Shown here: positions 17,197 through 25,059 of the stretch, in pieces
How positions within the stretch are numbered: the first letter of the stretch is position 1
Layout of the letters: every line of letters starts with the position of its first letter
Assembly (NCBI RefSeq): GCF_000382045.1
Contig: NZ_KB907451.1
Coordinates: 434,001 to 498,000, forward strand
Length of the DNA stretch: 64,000 nt
DNA from: Variovorax atrisoli 110B
GTDB lineage: Bacteria; Pseudomonadota; Gammaproteobacteria; Burkholderiales; Burkholderiaceae_C
Reading direction: 5' to 3'
The notes under the pieces: model-generated
The model's database searches: none
Seen by the model: only the letters and a program-made list of their open reading frames with translations
What the model was told of the DNA's origin: nothing
Made by a program: the position numbers and the translations under genes

Positions 17197-17230
17197 CAAA
17201 AAAACGAAACGGCCGCTTCGAGGCGGCCGT
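17197..17230 (-). terminator. Hairpin with U-run between binding protein and permease (attenuator)
   Basis: On the minus strand ACGGCCGC (17230-17223) pairs with GCGGCCGT (17216-17209) around a 6-nt loop, followed at once by a T-rich tract (TTCG then seven T). It looks like a Rho-independent terminator just after the binding-protein stop and 25 to 59 nt before the permease start. Partial termination would give more binding protein than permease, a common need in ABC importers. Confidence 0.75.
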
Positions 17231-17252
17231 GTTCGGAGAAATGCCGTGCGGC

Positions 17253-18011
17253 TCAGCGCACGTTCGGGTCCTTGTTGAACCACTTCTTGTAGATCGTCAC
17301 GTAGCTGCCGTCGGCGCGGATGGCAGCGAGGCCGGTCGTGAGCTTGTCCAGCAGGGCCTTGTCGCCCTTCTTCACGACGATGCCGAAGCCCTCTTCGGGG
17401 AAGGACTTGTCGTCGATGGTCTTCAGCTCGGGGTTCTGGGCCACGCGGTAGGCGATCACGCCGTTGTCGCCCATGGCGGCATCGACGCCGCCGCCGGCCA
17501 GCTCGGAAATGATGAGCGGCGTGCTCTCGAAGCGGCGGATGTCGGGGCTGGTCTTGCCGAACTCGCGCGAGGCGATGTCGTCGGCGGTGGAGGCGCTGAC
17601 CACGGCGATCTTCTTGCCGGCCAGGTCCTTCAGCGAGGCGACCTTGCTGTTCTTCGGCACCGCGATCAGCTGGCGGGCCGCGAAGTACGGCGGCGTGAAG
17701 TCGTAGCTCTGCTTGCGCTTCTCGTTGATGGTCACGCCCGAGATCACGAGGTCGACGTCGCCGTTGTTCAGTGCGCCGAAGATGCCGGTGAAGGGCGTGT
17801 TGACGATCTTGATCTTCAGGCCCTGCTGCTTGGCGATGGCGTTGATGATGTCGATGTCGAAGCCGACGATCTGCTTGTCCTTGTTCTCGAAGGCGAAGGG
17901 CGCGTAGGTGGCGCTGGAGGCCACGATCAGCTCGCGGTTCTGGGCCTGGGCGCCAAAGGCGAGCGTGGCGGCGGCGAGGCCGAAAGCCAGGGCGCGGCGG
18001 AGGGAGTTCAT
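17253..18011 (-). CDS. Amino acid ABC transporter substrate-binding protein (SBP_bac_3)
   Basis: A 252-residue periplasmic protein with signal peptide ending AQA-QNREL (about residue 23). It carries the family 3 binding motif GFDIDIINAIAKQQGLK, then VDLVISGVTINEKRKQSYDF and the hinge GKKIAVVSASTADD. Family members bind polar amino acids such as glutamine, histidine or arginine; the ligand is not clear here. The start ATG at 18011 has AAGGAC about 5 nt upstream. A divergent peptidase gene begins 208 bp away. Confidence 0.9.
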   Translation of the reverse strand: MNSLRRALAFGLAAATLAFGAQAQNRELIVASSATYAPFAFENKDKQIVGFDIDIINAIAKQQGLKIKIVNTPFTGIFGALNNGDVDLVISGVTINEKRKQSYDFTPPYFAARQLIAVPKNSKVASLKDLAGKKIAVVSASTADDIASREFGKTSPDIRRFESTPLIISELAGGGVDAAMGDNGVIAYRVAQNPELKTIDDKSFPEEGFGIVVKKGDKALLDKLTTGLAAIRADGSYVTIYKKWFNKDPNVR

Positions 18012-18219
18012 TCGAGGTCCTTGTTGTTCGCCGTCCGGCGGGAGGAAGGTGGTGGGCGGGGATTTTAGGCTGTCGCTATCGGTGGCCTTCCGTTGCACCT
18101 GTTTCAAGGATCGCCGCACGAGGCCAACCAAGGTTCTCAGGGCGGCGCGAAGGACATCGGCCGGCCCTCGCGGTCCGCTGGCTAGCATCCGGGGCTTTCC
18201 GGCCCCAGGAGCGCCTCGC

Positions 18220-19902
18220 ATGACGACACAGCGGCTTGCCTTCCATCTTCTCTGCGGCATCGGCCTCGCATCGGCCGCCGCCATCTCGCTGGCCGCGGCC
18301 GACGCACCGGCGCCGCCCTTCGATCCGCAGCGCCTGTCGCAGATCGTGAAGACGGTCTCCGGCGACGACTTCGAGGGCCGCGCGCCGGCCACGCCGGCGG
18401 AAGCGAAGACGCTCGACTACCTCGTCGCGCAGTTCAAGGCCGCCGGCCTTGCACCCGGCGGCGATCTCGAAGGCGGCCGCCGCACGTGGACGCAGTCGGT
18501 GCCGCTGGTGAAGACCGAGTTCCGCGGCACACCGCAGATCACGCTGCAGGTGGGCGCGCAGCGCGACGCGCTGGCGCAGGGCGAGCAGATCGCGGTGCGC
18601 GCGGCGCTCGACGGCTCGACCGCGGTGTCGATCCAGCAGGCGCCGCTGGTCTTCGTGGGCTACGGCGTCAGCGCGCCCGAGCGGCGGTGGGACGACTACA
18701 AGGGCGTCGATCTCAAGGGAAAGATCGCCGTGGTGCTGGTGAACGACCCCGACTTCGAGACGGGAAGCGGCGACTTCGGCGGCAAGGCCATGACCTACTA
18801 CGGCCGCTGGACCTACAAGTTCGAGGAGGCCGCGCGCCGCGGTGCGCTGGGCGTGCTGATCGTGCACGAGACCGCACCGGCCGCCTACGGCTGGGCCACG
18901 GTCAAGAACTCCAACACCGCGACCATGCTCGACATCGAGCGCGAGCAGCCCGCGGCGGTGCATCCGAAGCTGGAGGGCTGGATCCAGCGCGACGTGGCGG
19001 TCGACCTGCTGCGCCGCGCGGGGCTGGACTTCGAGGCGCAGAAGAAGCTCGCGCAGACGCGCGAGTTCCAGCCGCAGCTGCTGAAGGATGCGAGCCTGTC
19101 GGCCGAGTACGCGATCGACCGGCAGGTGATCGTCTCGAAGAACGTGGTCGGCCGCGTCGAGGGCCGCCGGCACCCCGACGAGACCGTGATCTACAGCGCC
19201 CACTGGGACCACCTGGGCGTGGGCGCGCCCGACGCGAAGGGCGACCGCATCTACAACGGCGCCGTCGACAACGGCACCGGCCTGGCCGCGCTGGTCGAGA
19301 TGGGCCGCGCCTTCGCGAGCGCGCGCCACAGGCCCGAGCGCTCGGTCGTGTTCCTCGCCGTGACTGCGGAGGAGCGTGGCCTGCTCGGCTCGGAGTTCTA
19401 TGGCGCGAAGCCGCTCTATCCGCTGGCGAAGACGGTGGCCGTGATCAACATGGACGCGCTCAGCCCCGAGGGCCCGGCGCGCAACTTCAGCACCTCGGGC
19501 AGCGCGGTCTCGCAGCTGCAGGACCTGCTGGTGGAGCAGGCGCGCGGTTTCGGCCTGGCCTATGCGCCCGATCCGCATCCCGAGGCCGGCTACTTCTTCC
19601 GCTCCGACCATTTCTCCTTCGCCAAGCGCGGCGTGCCGGCGCTCTCGTTCGCCTCCGGCAACGACCTGGTGGACGGCGGCCTCGCGGCCGGCGAGGCCGC
19701 CAGCAAGGCCTACAACGCCGAGCGCTACCACCAGCCGGCCGACGAATGGCGCGCCGACTGGTCCTTCGCCGGCATGGCGCACGACCTGCCGCTGCTCTAC
19801 CGCGTGGGCGAGACGCTGGCCAACAGCCGGCGCTGGCCGGAGTGGGGGCAGTCGTCGGAGTTCCGCGCGATCCGCGAGGCCAGCCGCGCCGAGCGGCGCT
19901 GA
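18220..19902 (+). CDS. M28-family metallopeptidase with PA domain
   Basis: A 560-residue exported zinc aminopeptidase. A signal peptide spans residues 1-28; a protease-associated insert lies about 130-250 (FVGYGVSAPERRWDDYKGVD). The catalytic M28 set is complete: His in SAHWDHLGVG (about 326), bridging Asp in DNGTG (about 349), Glu pair in TAEERGLLG (about 384), Asp in INMDALSP (about 410) and the final His in YHQPADEW (about 504). It would trim peptides in the periplasm or outside the cell. AGGAG lies 8 nt before the ATG. The start is set by the signal peptide, not by the longer open frame upstream. Confidence 0.9.
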   Translation: MTTQRLAFHLLCGIGLASAAAISLAAADAPAPPFDPQRLSQIVKTVSGDDFEGRAPATPAEAKTLDYLVAQFKAAGLAPGGDLEGGRRTWTQSVPLVKTEFRGTPQITLQVGAQRDALAQGEQIAVRAALDGSTAVSIQQAPLVFVGYGVSAPERRWDDYKGVDLKGKIAVVLVNDPDFETGSGDFGGKAMTYYGRWTYKFEEAARRGALGVLIVHETAPAAYGWATVKNSNTATMLDIEREQPAAVHPKLEGWIQRDVAVDLLRRAGLDFEAQKKLAQTREFQPQLLKDASLSAEYAIDRQVIVSKNVVGRVEGRRHPDETVIYSAHWDHLGVGAPDAKGDRIYNGAVDNGTGLAALVEMGRAFASARHRPERSVVFLAVTAEERGLLGSEFYGAKPLYPLAKTVAVINMDALSPEGPARNFSTSGSAVSQLQDLLVEQARGFGLAYAPDPHPEAGYFFRSDHFSFAKRGVPALSFASGNDLVDGGLAAGEAASKAYNAERYHQPADEWRADWSFAGMAHDLPLLYRVGETLANSRRWPEWGQSSEFRAIREASRAERR

Positions 19903-20046
19903 TTCCGGGGCCCCTCGGAGCACCAGACCTGCGGGAAGGGCAGCCAGGGCAGGCCACCCGGCGTTGCGCTCCTGGCGTGTGCGCGTGCGCACGCGTCGTC
20001 CCGCGCCTTGATCGGCCCGCCCTGGTTGCCCTTCGAGGCCCCGGAA
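19903..20046. repeat. Long nested inverted repeat at a convergent gene junction
   Basis: TTCCGGGGCC (19903-19912) pairs perfectly with GGCCCCGGAA (20037-20046). Inside it, the 21-base segments 19935-19955 and 20014-20034 pair at 19 of 21 positions (cores GAAGGGCAGCCAGGGC and GCCCTGGTTGCCCTTC). At the centre TGCGC/GCGCA form a further small stem. The element starts directly after the M28 stop and ends 16 nt before the lrp-type stop, filling the junction. It could act as a bidirectional terminator; it is unrelated to the other repeat family. Confidence 0.8.
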
Positions 20047-20062
20047 ACAGTGTGAACGGGCC

Positions 20063-20563
20063 CTATGCTCCGCGCGAGCGGCCTGTGCCGGCGCCCAGGT
20101 GCGCCAGCGGCAGCGCGCTGCTGGCCTTCACCTCGCCCAGCGAGAAGCTGGTGTGCAGGTCCTTCACGTTGGGCAGGTTCATCAGGTGCTGGCGTGCGAA
20201 GGCCGAGAAGCTGTCGAGGTCCTGCGCCACCACCTGCAGCTCGAAGGTGCCGGTGCCGCTGATGTAGTGGCAGGCGATCACGTCGGGCAGCTTGCGGATC
20301 GCGTCTTCCAGCCGGCGCGTGGCCTCGTGGGTGACGCGCTCCGTGTCGACCCGCACGAAGGCGAGCACGCCCAGGCCGATCTTGTGGCGGTCGATCTCGG
20401 CGTGGTAGCCCTTGATGAAGCCGGCCTCCTCCAGCGCGCGCACCCGGCGCCAGCAGGGCGCGGCCGACAGGCCCACGCGCTGCGCAAGCTCGGCGTTGGT
20501 GAGGCGTCCATCGGCCTGCAGTTCTTGCAGGATTGCGAGGTCGAACTTGTCGATGCTTTCCAT
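20063..20563 (-). CDS. Lrp/AsnC-family transcriptional regulator
   Basis: A 166-residue feast/famine regulator. The N-terminal winged helix (residues 5-60) includes LTNAELAQRVGLSAAPCWRRV; the RAM ligand domain follows (about 70-145) with CHYISGTGTFELQVVAQD. It is transcribed away from the indolepyruvate oxidoreductase gene with 175 bp between starts, the usual arrangement for a local regulator of aromatic or branched amino acid breakdown. The target is inferred from position. Confidence 0.92.
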   Translation of the reverse strand: MESIDKFDLAILQELQADGRLTNAELAQRVGLSAAPCWRRVRALEEAGFIKGYHAEIDRHKIGLGVLAFVRVDTERVTHEATRRLEDAIRKLPDVIACHYISGTGTFELQVVAQDLDSFSAFARQHLMNLPNVKDLHTSFSLGEVKASSALPLAHLGAGTGRSRGA

Positions 20564-20669
20564 GGATGCCGATGTTAAGCAAGATTCTTTCTGGAAGCGC
20601 GTTTTTCAAGGCAGAGAACGCAAACACCTGTCGCGGACCCCGGCATACACTTTGCGTGATCATGGGCTC

Positions 20670-20686
20670 GTGCCCTACCCGGGCAC
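20670..20686 (+). promoter_or_regulatory. Leader hairpin upstream of the indolepyruvate oxidoreductase gene
   Basis: GTGCCC, TACCC, GGGCAC: a perfect 6-bp stem 52 nt before the start codon, in the spacer shared with the divergent lrp-type gene. It may be an operator half-site pair for that regulator or a leader structure; nothing in the sequence decides between these. Confidence 0.4.
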
Positions 20687-20738
20687 AGACCCAGAAACAG
20701 CCAGGCCCATGAGGCCCTGCCAAACGGAGACAGACGAC

Positions 20739-23700
20739 ATGAATGCACCGCTACCCGCGCACATTCGCAAGGCCCTAGAAACCGTCACGCTCGACGACAA
20801 GTACTCCCTCGACTACGGCCGCGCATTCATGAGCGGCGTCCAGGCCCTTGTGAAGCTGCCCATGCTGCAGCGGCTGCGCGACAAGCACGCCGGCAAGAAC
20901 ACCGCCGGCTTCATCAGCGGATACCGCGGCTCCCCGCTCGGCGGCTACGACCAGGCGCTGTGGAAGGCCAGCAAGTTCCTCAAGGAACAGAACATCGTCT
21001 TCCAGCCCGGCGTGAACGAGGAGCTCGCCGCCACCGCGCTGTGGGGCACCCAGCAGTTGGGCTTCTCCCCGCAGGGCACCAACAAGTTCGACGGCGTCTT
21101 CGGCATCTGGTACGGCAAGGGCCCGGGCGTGGACCGCTGCTCCGACGTCTTCAAGCACGCCAACATGGCCGGCACCACCGAGTACGGCGGCGTGATCGCG
21201 GTGGCGGGCGACGACCATATCTCCAAGAGCTCCACCGCCGCGCACCAGAGCGACCACATCTTCAAGGCCTGCGGCACGCCGGTGTTCTTCCCGGCGAACG
21301 TGCAGGAAATCCTCGACCTGGGCATCCACGCCTTCGCCATGAGCCGCTTCGCGGGCGTGTGGTCGGGCATGAAGACGATCCAGGAGATCGTCGAGTCGAG
21401 CGCCACCGCCATGATCGACCCCGACCGCGTCGAGATCGTCATTCCCACCGACTTCGAGATGCCGCCCGGCGGCCTGCACATCCGCTGGCCCGACCACGCG
21501 CTGGAGCAGGAAGCCCGGCTCATGCACTACAAGTGGTACGCCGCGCTGGCCTACATCCGTGCCAACCGGCTCAACCACAACGTGATCGAGGGCCCGAACG
21601 ACCGCTTCGGCATCATGGCCAGCGGCAAGGCCTACAACGACACCCGCCAGGCGCTCATCGACCTGGGCCTGGACGACGCGGCCTGCCGCCAGCTCGGCAT
21701 CCGCCTGCACAAGGTGGGCGTGGTGTGGCCGCTGGAGGCACAGCTCACGCGCCAGTTCGCCACCGGCCTGCAGGAGATCCTGGTGGTCGAAGAGAAGCGC
21801 CAGGTCATCGAATACCAGCTCAAGGAGGAGCTCTACAACTGGCGCCCCGACGTGCGGCCCAACGTGGTCGGCAAGTTCGACGAGGGCGAGGTGCACGCGG
21901 CCGAGGGCTATTCGGGCGGGGAATGGTCGATGCCGAACCCGACCTCGCACACGCTGCTGCGTGCCAATGCCGACCTGAACCCGGCGCTCATCGCCAAGGC
22001 CATCGCCTCGCGCCTGAAGAAGACCGGCCTGCTGGCCGCGGCCGGCGCCGACATGGCCGCGCGCATCGACGCGCAGCTCGCCATCCTGGAAGCCAAGGAG
22101 CGCTCGATGGCGCTGCAGCAGGCCTCCACCGGCGTGGCCGACGCCACGCGCCAGCCGTGGTTCTGCTCGGGCTGCCCGCACAACACCAGCACCGTGGTGC
22201 CCGAGGGCTCGCGCGCGATGGGCGGCATCGGCTGCCACTTCATGGCGACCTGGATGGACCGCTCCACCATCGGCTTCACGCAGATGGGCGGCGAGGGCGT
22301 GCCGTGGGTGGGCCAGCAGCCCTTCACCACCGACCAGCACATCTTCGCGAACCTGGGTGACGGCACCTACTTCCACAGCGGCCTGCTCGCCATCCGCCAG
22401 AGCATCGCGGCGGGCGTGAACATCACCTACAAGATCCTCTACAACGACGCGGTTGCCATGACCGGCGGCCAGACGGTGGGCGAGCGCCCCGAGGGCCACT
22501 CGGTGCTGCAGATCGCCGAGAGCCTGCATGCCGAGGGCGCGGCCAAGGTCGTCATCGTGACCGACGAGCCCGAGAAGTACGAGGGCGTGAGCATCCCCGG
22601 CGACCACGTGCAGGTGAAGCACCGCGACCTGCTCGACGACGTGCAGCGCGAGTTCCGCAAGATTCCCGGCACCACGGCCATCATCTACGACCAGACCTGC
22701 GCCACCGAGAAGCGCCGCCGCCGCAAGCGCGGCACGGCGGTCGATCCGGCGAAGCGCGTGGTCATCAACGAGCTGGTCTGCGAAGGCTGCGGCGACTGCA
22801 GCGTGCAGAGCAACTGCCTGAGCGTGGAGCCGCTGGAGACCGAATTCGGCCGCAAGCGCACCATCAACCAGAGCAGCTGCAACAAGGACATGAGCTGCCT
22901 GAAGGGCTTCTGCCCCAGCTTCGTGACCGTCGAGGGCGGCCAGCTCAAGAAGAAGGGCAAGAACAAGGCGGCCACGCCGGCCGAGTTCGGCCTCCTGCCT
23001 GAGCCTTCGATCCCGTCGCTGGAAGGCGGCCGGGTCTGGGGCGTGGTGGTGGCGGGCGTCGGCGGTACCGGCGTGATCACCATCGGCCAGCTGCTGGGCA
23101 TGGCGGCGCACATCGAAGCCAAGGGCATCGTCACGCAGGACGCGGCCGGCCTCGCGCAGAAGGGCGGCGCCACCTGGAGCCACGTGCTCATCGGCGACAC
23201 GCAGGACGACATCCGCACCACCCGCGTGGGCACCGCGGCGGCAGACCTGATCCTGGCCTGCGACCCGCTGGTCACGGTGAACGCCGAGACCATGGCCCGC
23301 ATGCGCGAAGGGCGCACGCACGTGGCGCTCAACAGCCACAGCTCGCCGACGGCCGCCTTCGTGCGCAACGCCAACTGGAAGAATCCGGAAGAAGCCTGCG
23401 CCGCCGAGATCGCACGCGCCGTGGGCGCCGACGGGGTGGGCAGCTTCGATGCCGACGCCGCAGCGACCACGCTGATGGGCGACACCATCTACGTCAACCC
23501 GATGATCCTGGGCTACGCCTGGCAGAAGGGCTGGATCCCGCTGGCGCACGAATCGCTGATGCGCGCCATCGAGCTGAACGCCGTGGCCGTCGATAACAAC
23601 AAGGCGGCCTTCGAATGGGGCCGCCAGGCGGCGGTGCGGCCGGAAGAGCTGAACAAGCGCATTCGCCCGGGCCAGGTCATCGAGTTCAAGAAGCGCGAGT

Positions 23701-24362
23701 CGGTCGAGAGCATCGTCGAGCGCCGCGCGGAGTTCCTCATCGGTTACCAGAACGCCGCGTACGCCGAGGAATACAAGCGCTTCGTCGGCAAGGTGCGCCA
23801 GGCCGAGTCGGCCGCGGGCAAGAGCACCGCGCTGACCGAGGCGGTGGCGCGCTATCTCTTCAAGCTGATGGCGTACAAGGACGAGTACGAAGTCGCCCGC
23901 CTGCACAGCGACCCGGCCTTCCTCGGCCGCATCGAAGGCATGTTCGAGGGCCAGATGGGCAAGGACTTCAAGCTCAACTACCACCTGGCGCCGCCGATCG
24001 TCGCGAAGAAGAACGCCAAGGGCCAGCTGCAGAAGCAGAAGTTCGGCCCGTGGATGCTCACCGGCTTCAGGCTGCTGGCCAGGCTCAAGGGCCTGCGCGG
24101 CACGGCGCTCGACATCTTCGGCCGCACCGAGGAACGCCGTACCGAACGCGCGCTGATCGGCGAGTACCGCGCTGCCATCGAGGAAGTCATCGGCGCCCTG
24201 CGCACCGACAACCACGCGCTGGCGCTGGAAATCGCGAGCCTGCCCGAGCAGATCCGCGGCTACGGCCACGTCAAGGACCGCAACCTGGCGGCCGCCCGCA
24301 CCCGCTGGAGCGAGCTGATGGCCAGGTGGCGCAATCCGCAGGGGCAGCGCGCGGCGGCCTGA
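20739..24362 (+). CDS. Indolepyruvate ferredoxin oxidoreductase, fused alpha-gamma form
   Basis: A 1207-residue cytoplasmic enzyme that decarboxylates arylpyruvates to aryl-acetyl-CoA with reduction of ferredoxin. The N-terminal 2-oxoacid oxidoreductase domain has SGYRGSPLGGYDQAL (about residue 60) and NEELAATALWGTQQ; the TPP-binding half has FCSGCPHNTSTVVPEG (about 476). Iron-sulfur cysteines lie in CEGCGDC (about 680) and CNKDMSCLKGFC (about 713). The gamma domain follows with VAGVGGTGVITIGQLLG (about 772). The fusion is typical of Burkholderiales. GGAG lies about 10 nt before the ATG. A strong terminator follows. Confidence 0.95.
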   Translation: MNAPLPAHIRKALETVTLDDKYSLDYGRAFMSGVQALVKLPMLQRLRDKHAGKNTAGFISGYRGSPLGGYDQALWKASKFLKEQNIVFQPGVNEELAATALWGTQQLGFSPQGTNKFDGVFGIWYGKGPGVDRCSDVFKHANMAGTTEYGGVIAVAGDDHISKSSTAAHQSDHIFKACGTPVFFPANVQEILDLGIHAFAMSRFAGVWSGMKTIQEIVESSATAMIDPDRVEIVIPTDFEMPPGGLHIRWPDHALEQEARLMHYKWYAALAYIRANRLNHNVIEGPNDRFGIMASGKAYNDTRQALIDLGLDDAACRQLGIRLHKVGVVWPLEAQLTRQFATGLQEILVVEEKRQVIEYQLKEELYNWRPDVRPNVVGKFDEGEVHAAEGYSGGEWSMPNPTSHTLLRANADLNPALIAKAIASRLKKTGLLAAAGADMAARIDAQLAILEAKERSMALQQASTGVADATRQPWFCSGCPHNTSTVVPEGSRAMGGIGCHFMATWMDRSTIGFTQMGGEGVPWVGQQPFTTDQHIFANLGDGTYFHSGLLAIRQSIAAGVNITYKILYNDAVAMTGGQTVGERPEGHSVLQIAESLHAEGAAKVVIVTDEPEKYEGVSIPGDHVQVKHRDLLDDVQREFRKIPGTTAIIYDQTCATEKRRRRKRGTAVDPAKRVVINELVCEGCGDCSVQSNCLSVEPLETEFGRKRTINQSSCNKDMSCLKGFCPSFVTVEGGQLKKKGKNKAATPAEFGLLPEPSIPSLEGGRVWGVVVAGVGGTGVITIGQLLGMAAHIEAKGIVTQDAAGLAQKGGATWSHVLIGDTQDDIRTTRVGTAAADLILACDPLVTVNAETMARMREGRTHVALNSHSSPTAAFVRNANWKNPEEACAAEIARAVGADGVGSFDADAAATTLMGDTIYVNPMILGYAWQKGWIPLAHESLMRAIELNAVAVDNNKAAFEWGRQAAVRPEELNKRIRPGQVIEFKKRESVESIVERRAEFLIGYQNAAYAEEYKRFVGKVRQAESAAGKSTALTEAVARYLFKLMAYKDEYEVARLHSDPAFLGRIEGMFEGQMGKDFKLNYHLAPPIVAKKNAKGQLQKQKFGPWMLTGFRLLARLKGLRGTALDIFGRTEERRTERALIGEYRAAIEEVIGALRTDNHALALEIASLPEQIRGYGHVKDRNLAAARTRWSELMARWRNPQGQRAAA

Positions 24363-24385
24363 GCCTCGGGCCGGCCGGGCATGCA

Positions 24386-24409
24386 AAAGGGCGCCTGCGG
24401 GCGCCCTTT
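24386..24409 (+). terminator. Rho-independent terminator-like hairpin after the indolepyruvate oxidoreductase gene
   Basis: AAAGGGCGCC and GGCGCCCTTT form a perfect 10-bp stem with a TGCG loop, 23 nt after the stop. The A tract before and the T tract at its end make it potentially bidirectional. Confidence 0.85.
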
Positions 24410-24651
24410 GCTATTGAATCGATAGCGATCGAGAGCAGCAGGAACTGCTGGAAAGCCCTCCCCACCGCGCCGGATAAGCGCTCCGGGCGGCGATCCGCGC
24501 CGAATACAATGCCCGGTGCTGTGCGCGGCCAGGCCCCGCCGCGCTTTGACTTGGCGCACCCGCATCCCGCGTGGCCGCGAACCCCAAGGAACCGCGGGCG
24601 TGGCCCGCGCTCCCACACTTTTTCTTTCTCTTCCCTCTGCTGGAGACTCTC

Positions 24652-24981
24652 TTGTTCATTTCCTCTGCTTTCGCCCAGACCGCGCCCGCTGCAGGCGGCG
24701 GCGACATGATGTCCTCGCTCGGCAGCATGCTGCCCCTCGTGCTGATGTTCGTGGTGCTGTACTTCGTCATGATCCGGCCCCAGATGAAGCGCCAGAAGGA
24801 AGCCCGCGCCATGATCGAGGCGCTCGCCAAGGGCGACGAGGTCGCCACCGCCGGCGGCCTGCTCGGCAAGATCACCTCGCTGAACGACCAGTACCTGGGC
24901 CTCGAGATCGCCAACGGCATCGAGATCAAGATCCAGCGCAGCGCGGTGGTGCAGGTCCTGCCCAAGGGCACCGTCAAATAA
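24652..24981 (+). CDS. yajC: Preprotein translocase subunit YajC
   Basis: A 109-residue single-span inner-membrane protein of the SecDF-YajC complex. The TTG at 24652 is chosen: GGAGA lies about 7 nt upstream and the product MFISSAFAQTAPAAGGG has the family length (about 110); the longer open frame upstream adds an implausible leader. The helix is SMLPLVLMFVVLYFVMIRP (about residues 24-42), followed by the conserved MKRQKEARAM and GDEVATAGGLLGKI. Upstream, TACAAT at 24505 could be a -10 element, and a GCGGGC/GCCCGC hairpin (24594-24608) precedes a T-rich stretch. It heads the yajC-secD-secF operon. Confidence 0.92.
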   Translation: MFISSAFAQTAPAAGGGDMMSSLGSMLPLVLMFVVLYFVMIRPQMKRQKEARAMIEALAKGDEVATAGGLLGKITSLNDQYLGLEIANGIEIKIQRSAVVQVLPKGTVK

Positions 24982-24982
24982 A

Positions 24983-25030
24983 GGCGTGAGCTGACCTTGC
25001 GCCTTCGGGCGCGGGGCCCCAATTCACGCC
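24983..25030 (+). promoter_or_regulatory. Structured yajC-secD intergenic hairpin
   Basis: GGCGTGA (24983-24989) pairs perfectly with TCACGCC (25024-25030) and encloses a second hairpin GCGCC, TTCG, GGCGC (24999-25012) with a stable UUCG-type loop. It ends 29 nt before the secD start. There is no U-run, so control of RNA stability or secD translation is more likely than termination. Confidence 0.55.
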
Positions 25031-25059
25031 GTGTTCCGTTTCAGAAAAAGCGCTTTCTC

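Noticed and set aside
13263..18068. A 1601-codon open frame on the plus strand
   Set aside because: It is antisense to the autotransporter, MFS, permease and binding-protein genes, crosses several gene borders, and is rich in His/Arg/Gln as expected from the shadow of high-GC genes.
20775..24386. A 1203-codon open frame on the minus strand
   Set aside because: It lies entirely opposite the indolepyruvate oxidoreductase gene, with no domain or plausible start; a composition shadow.
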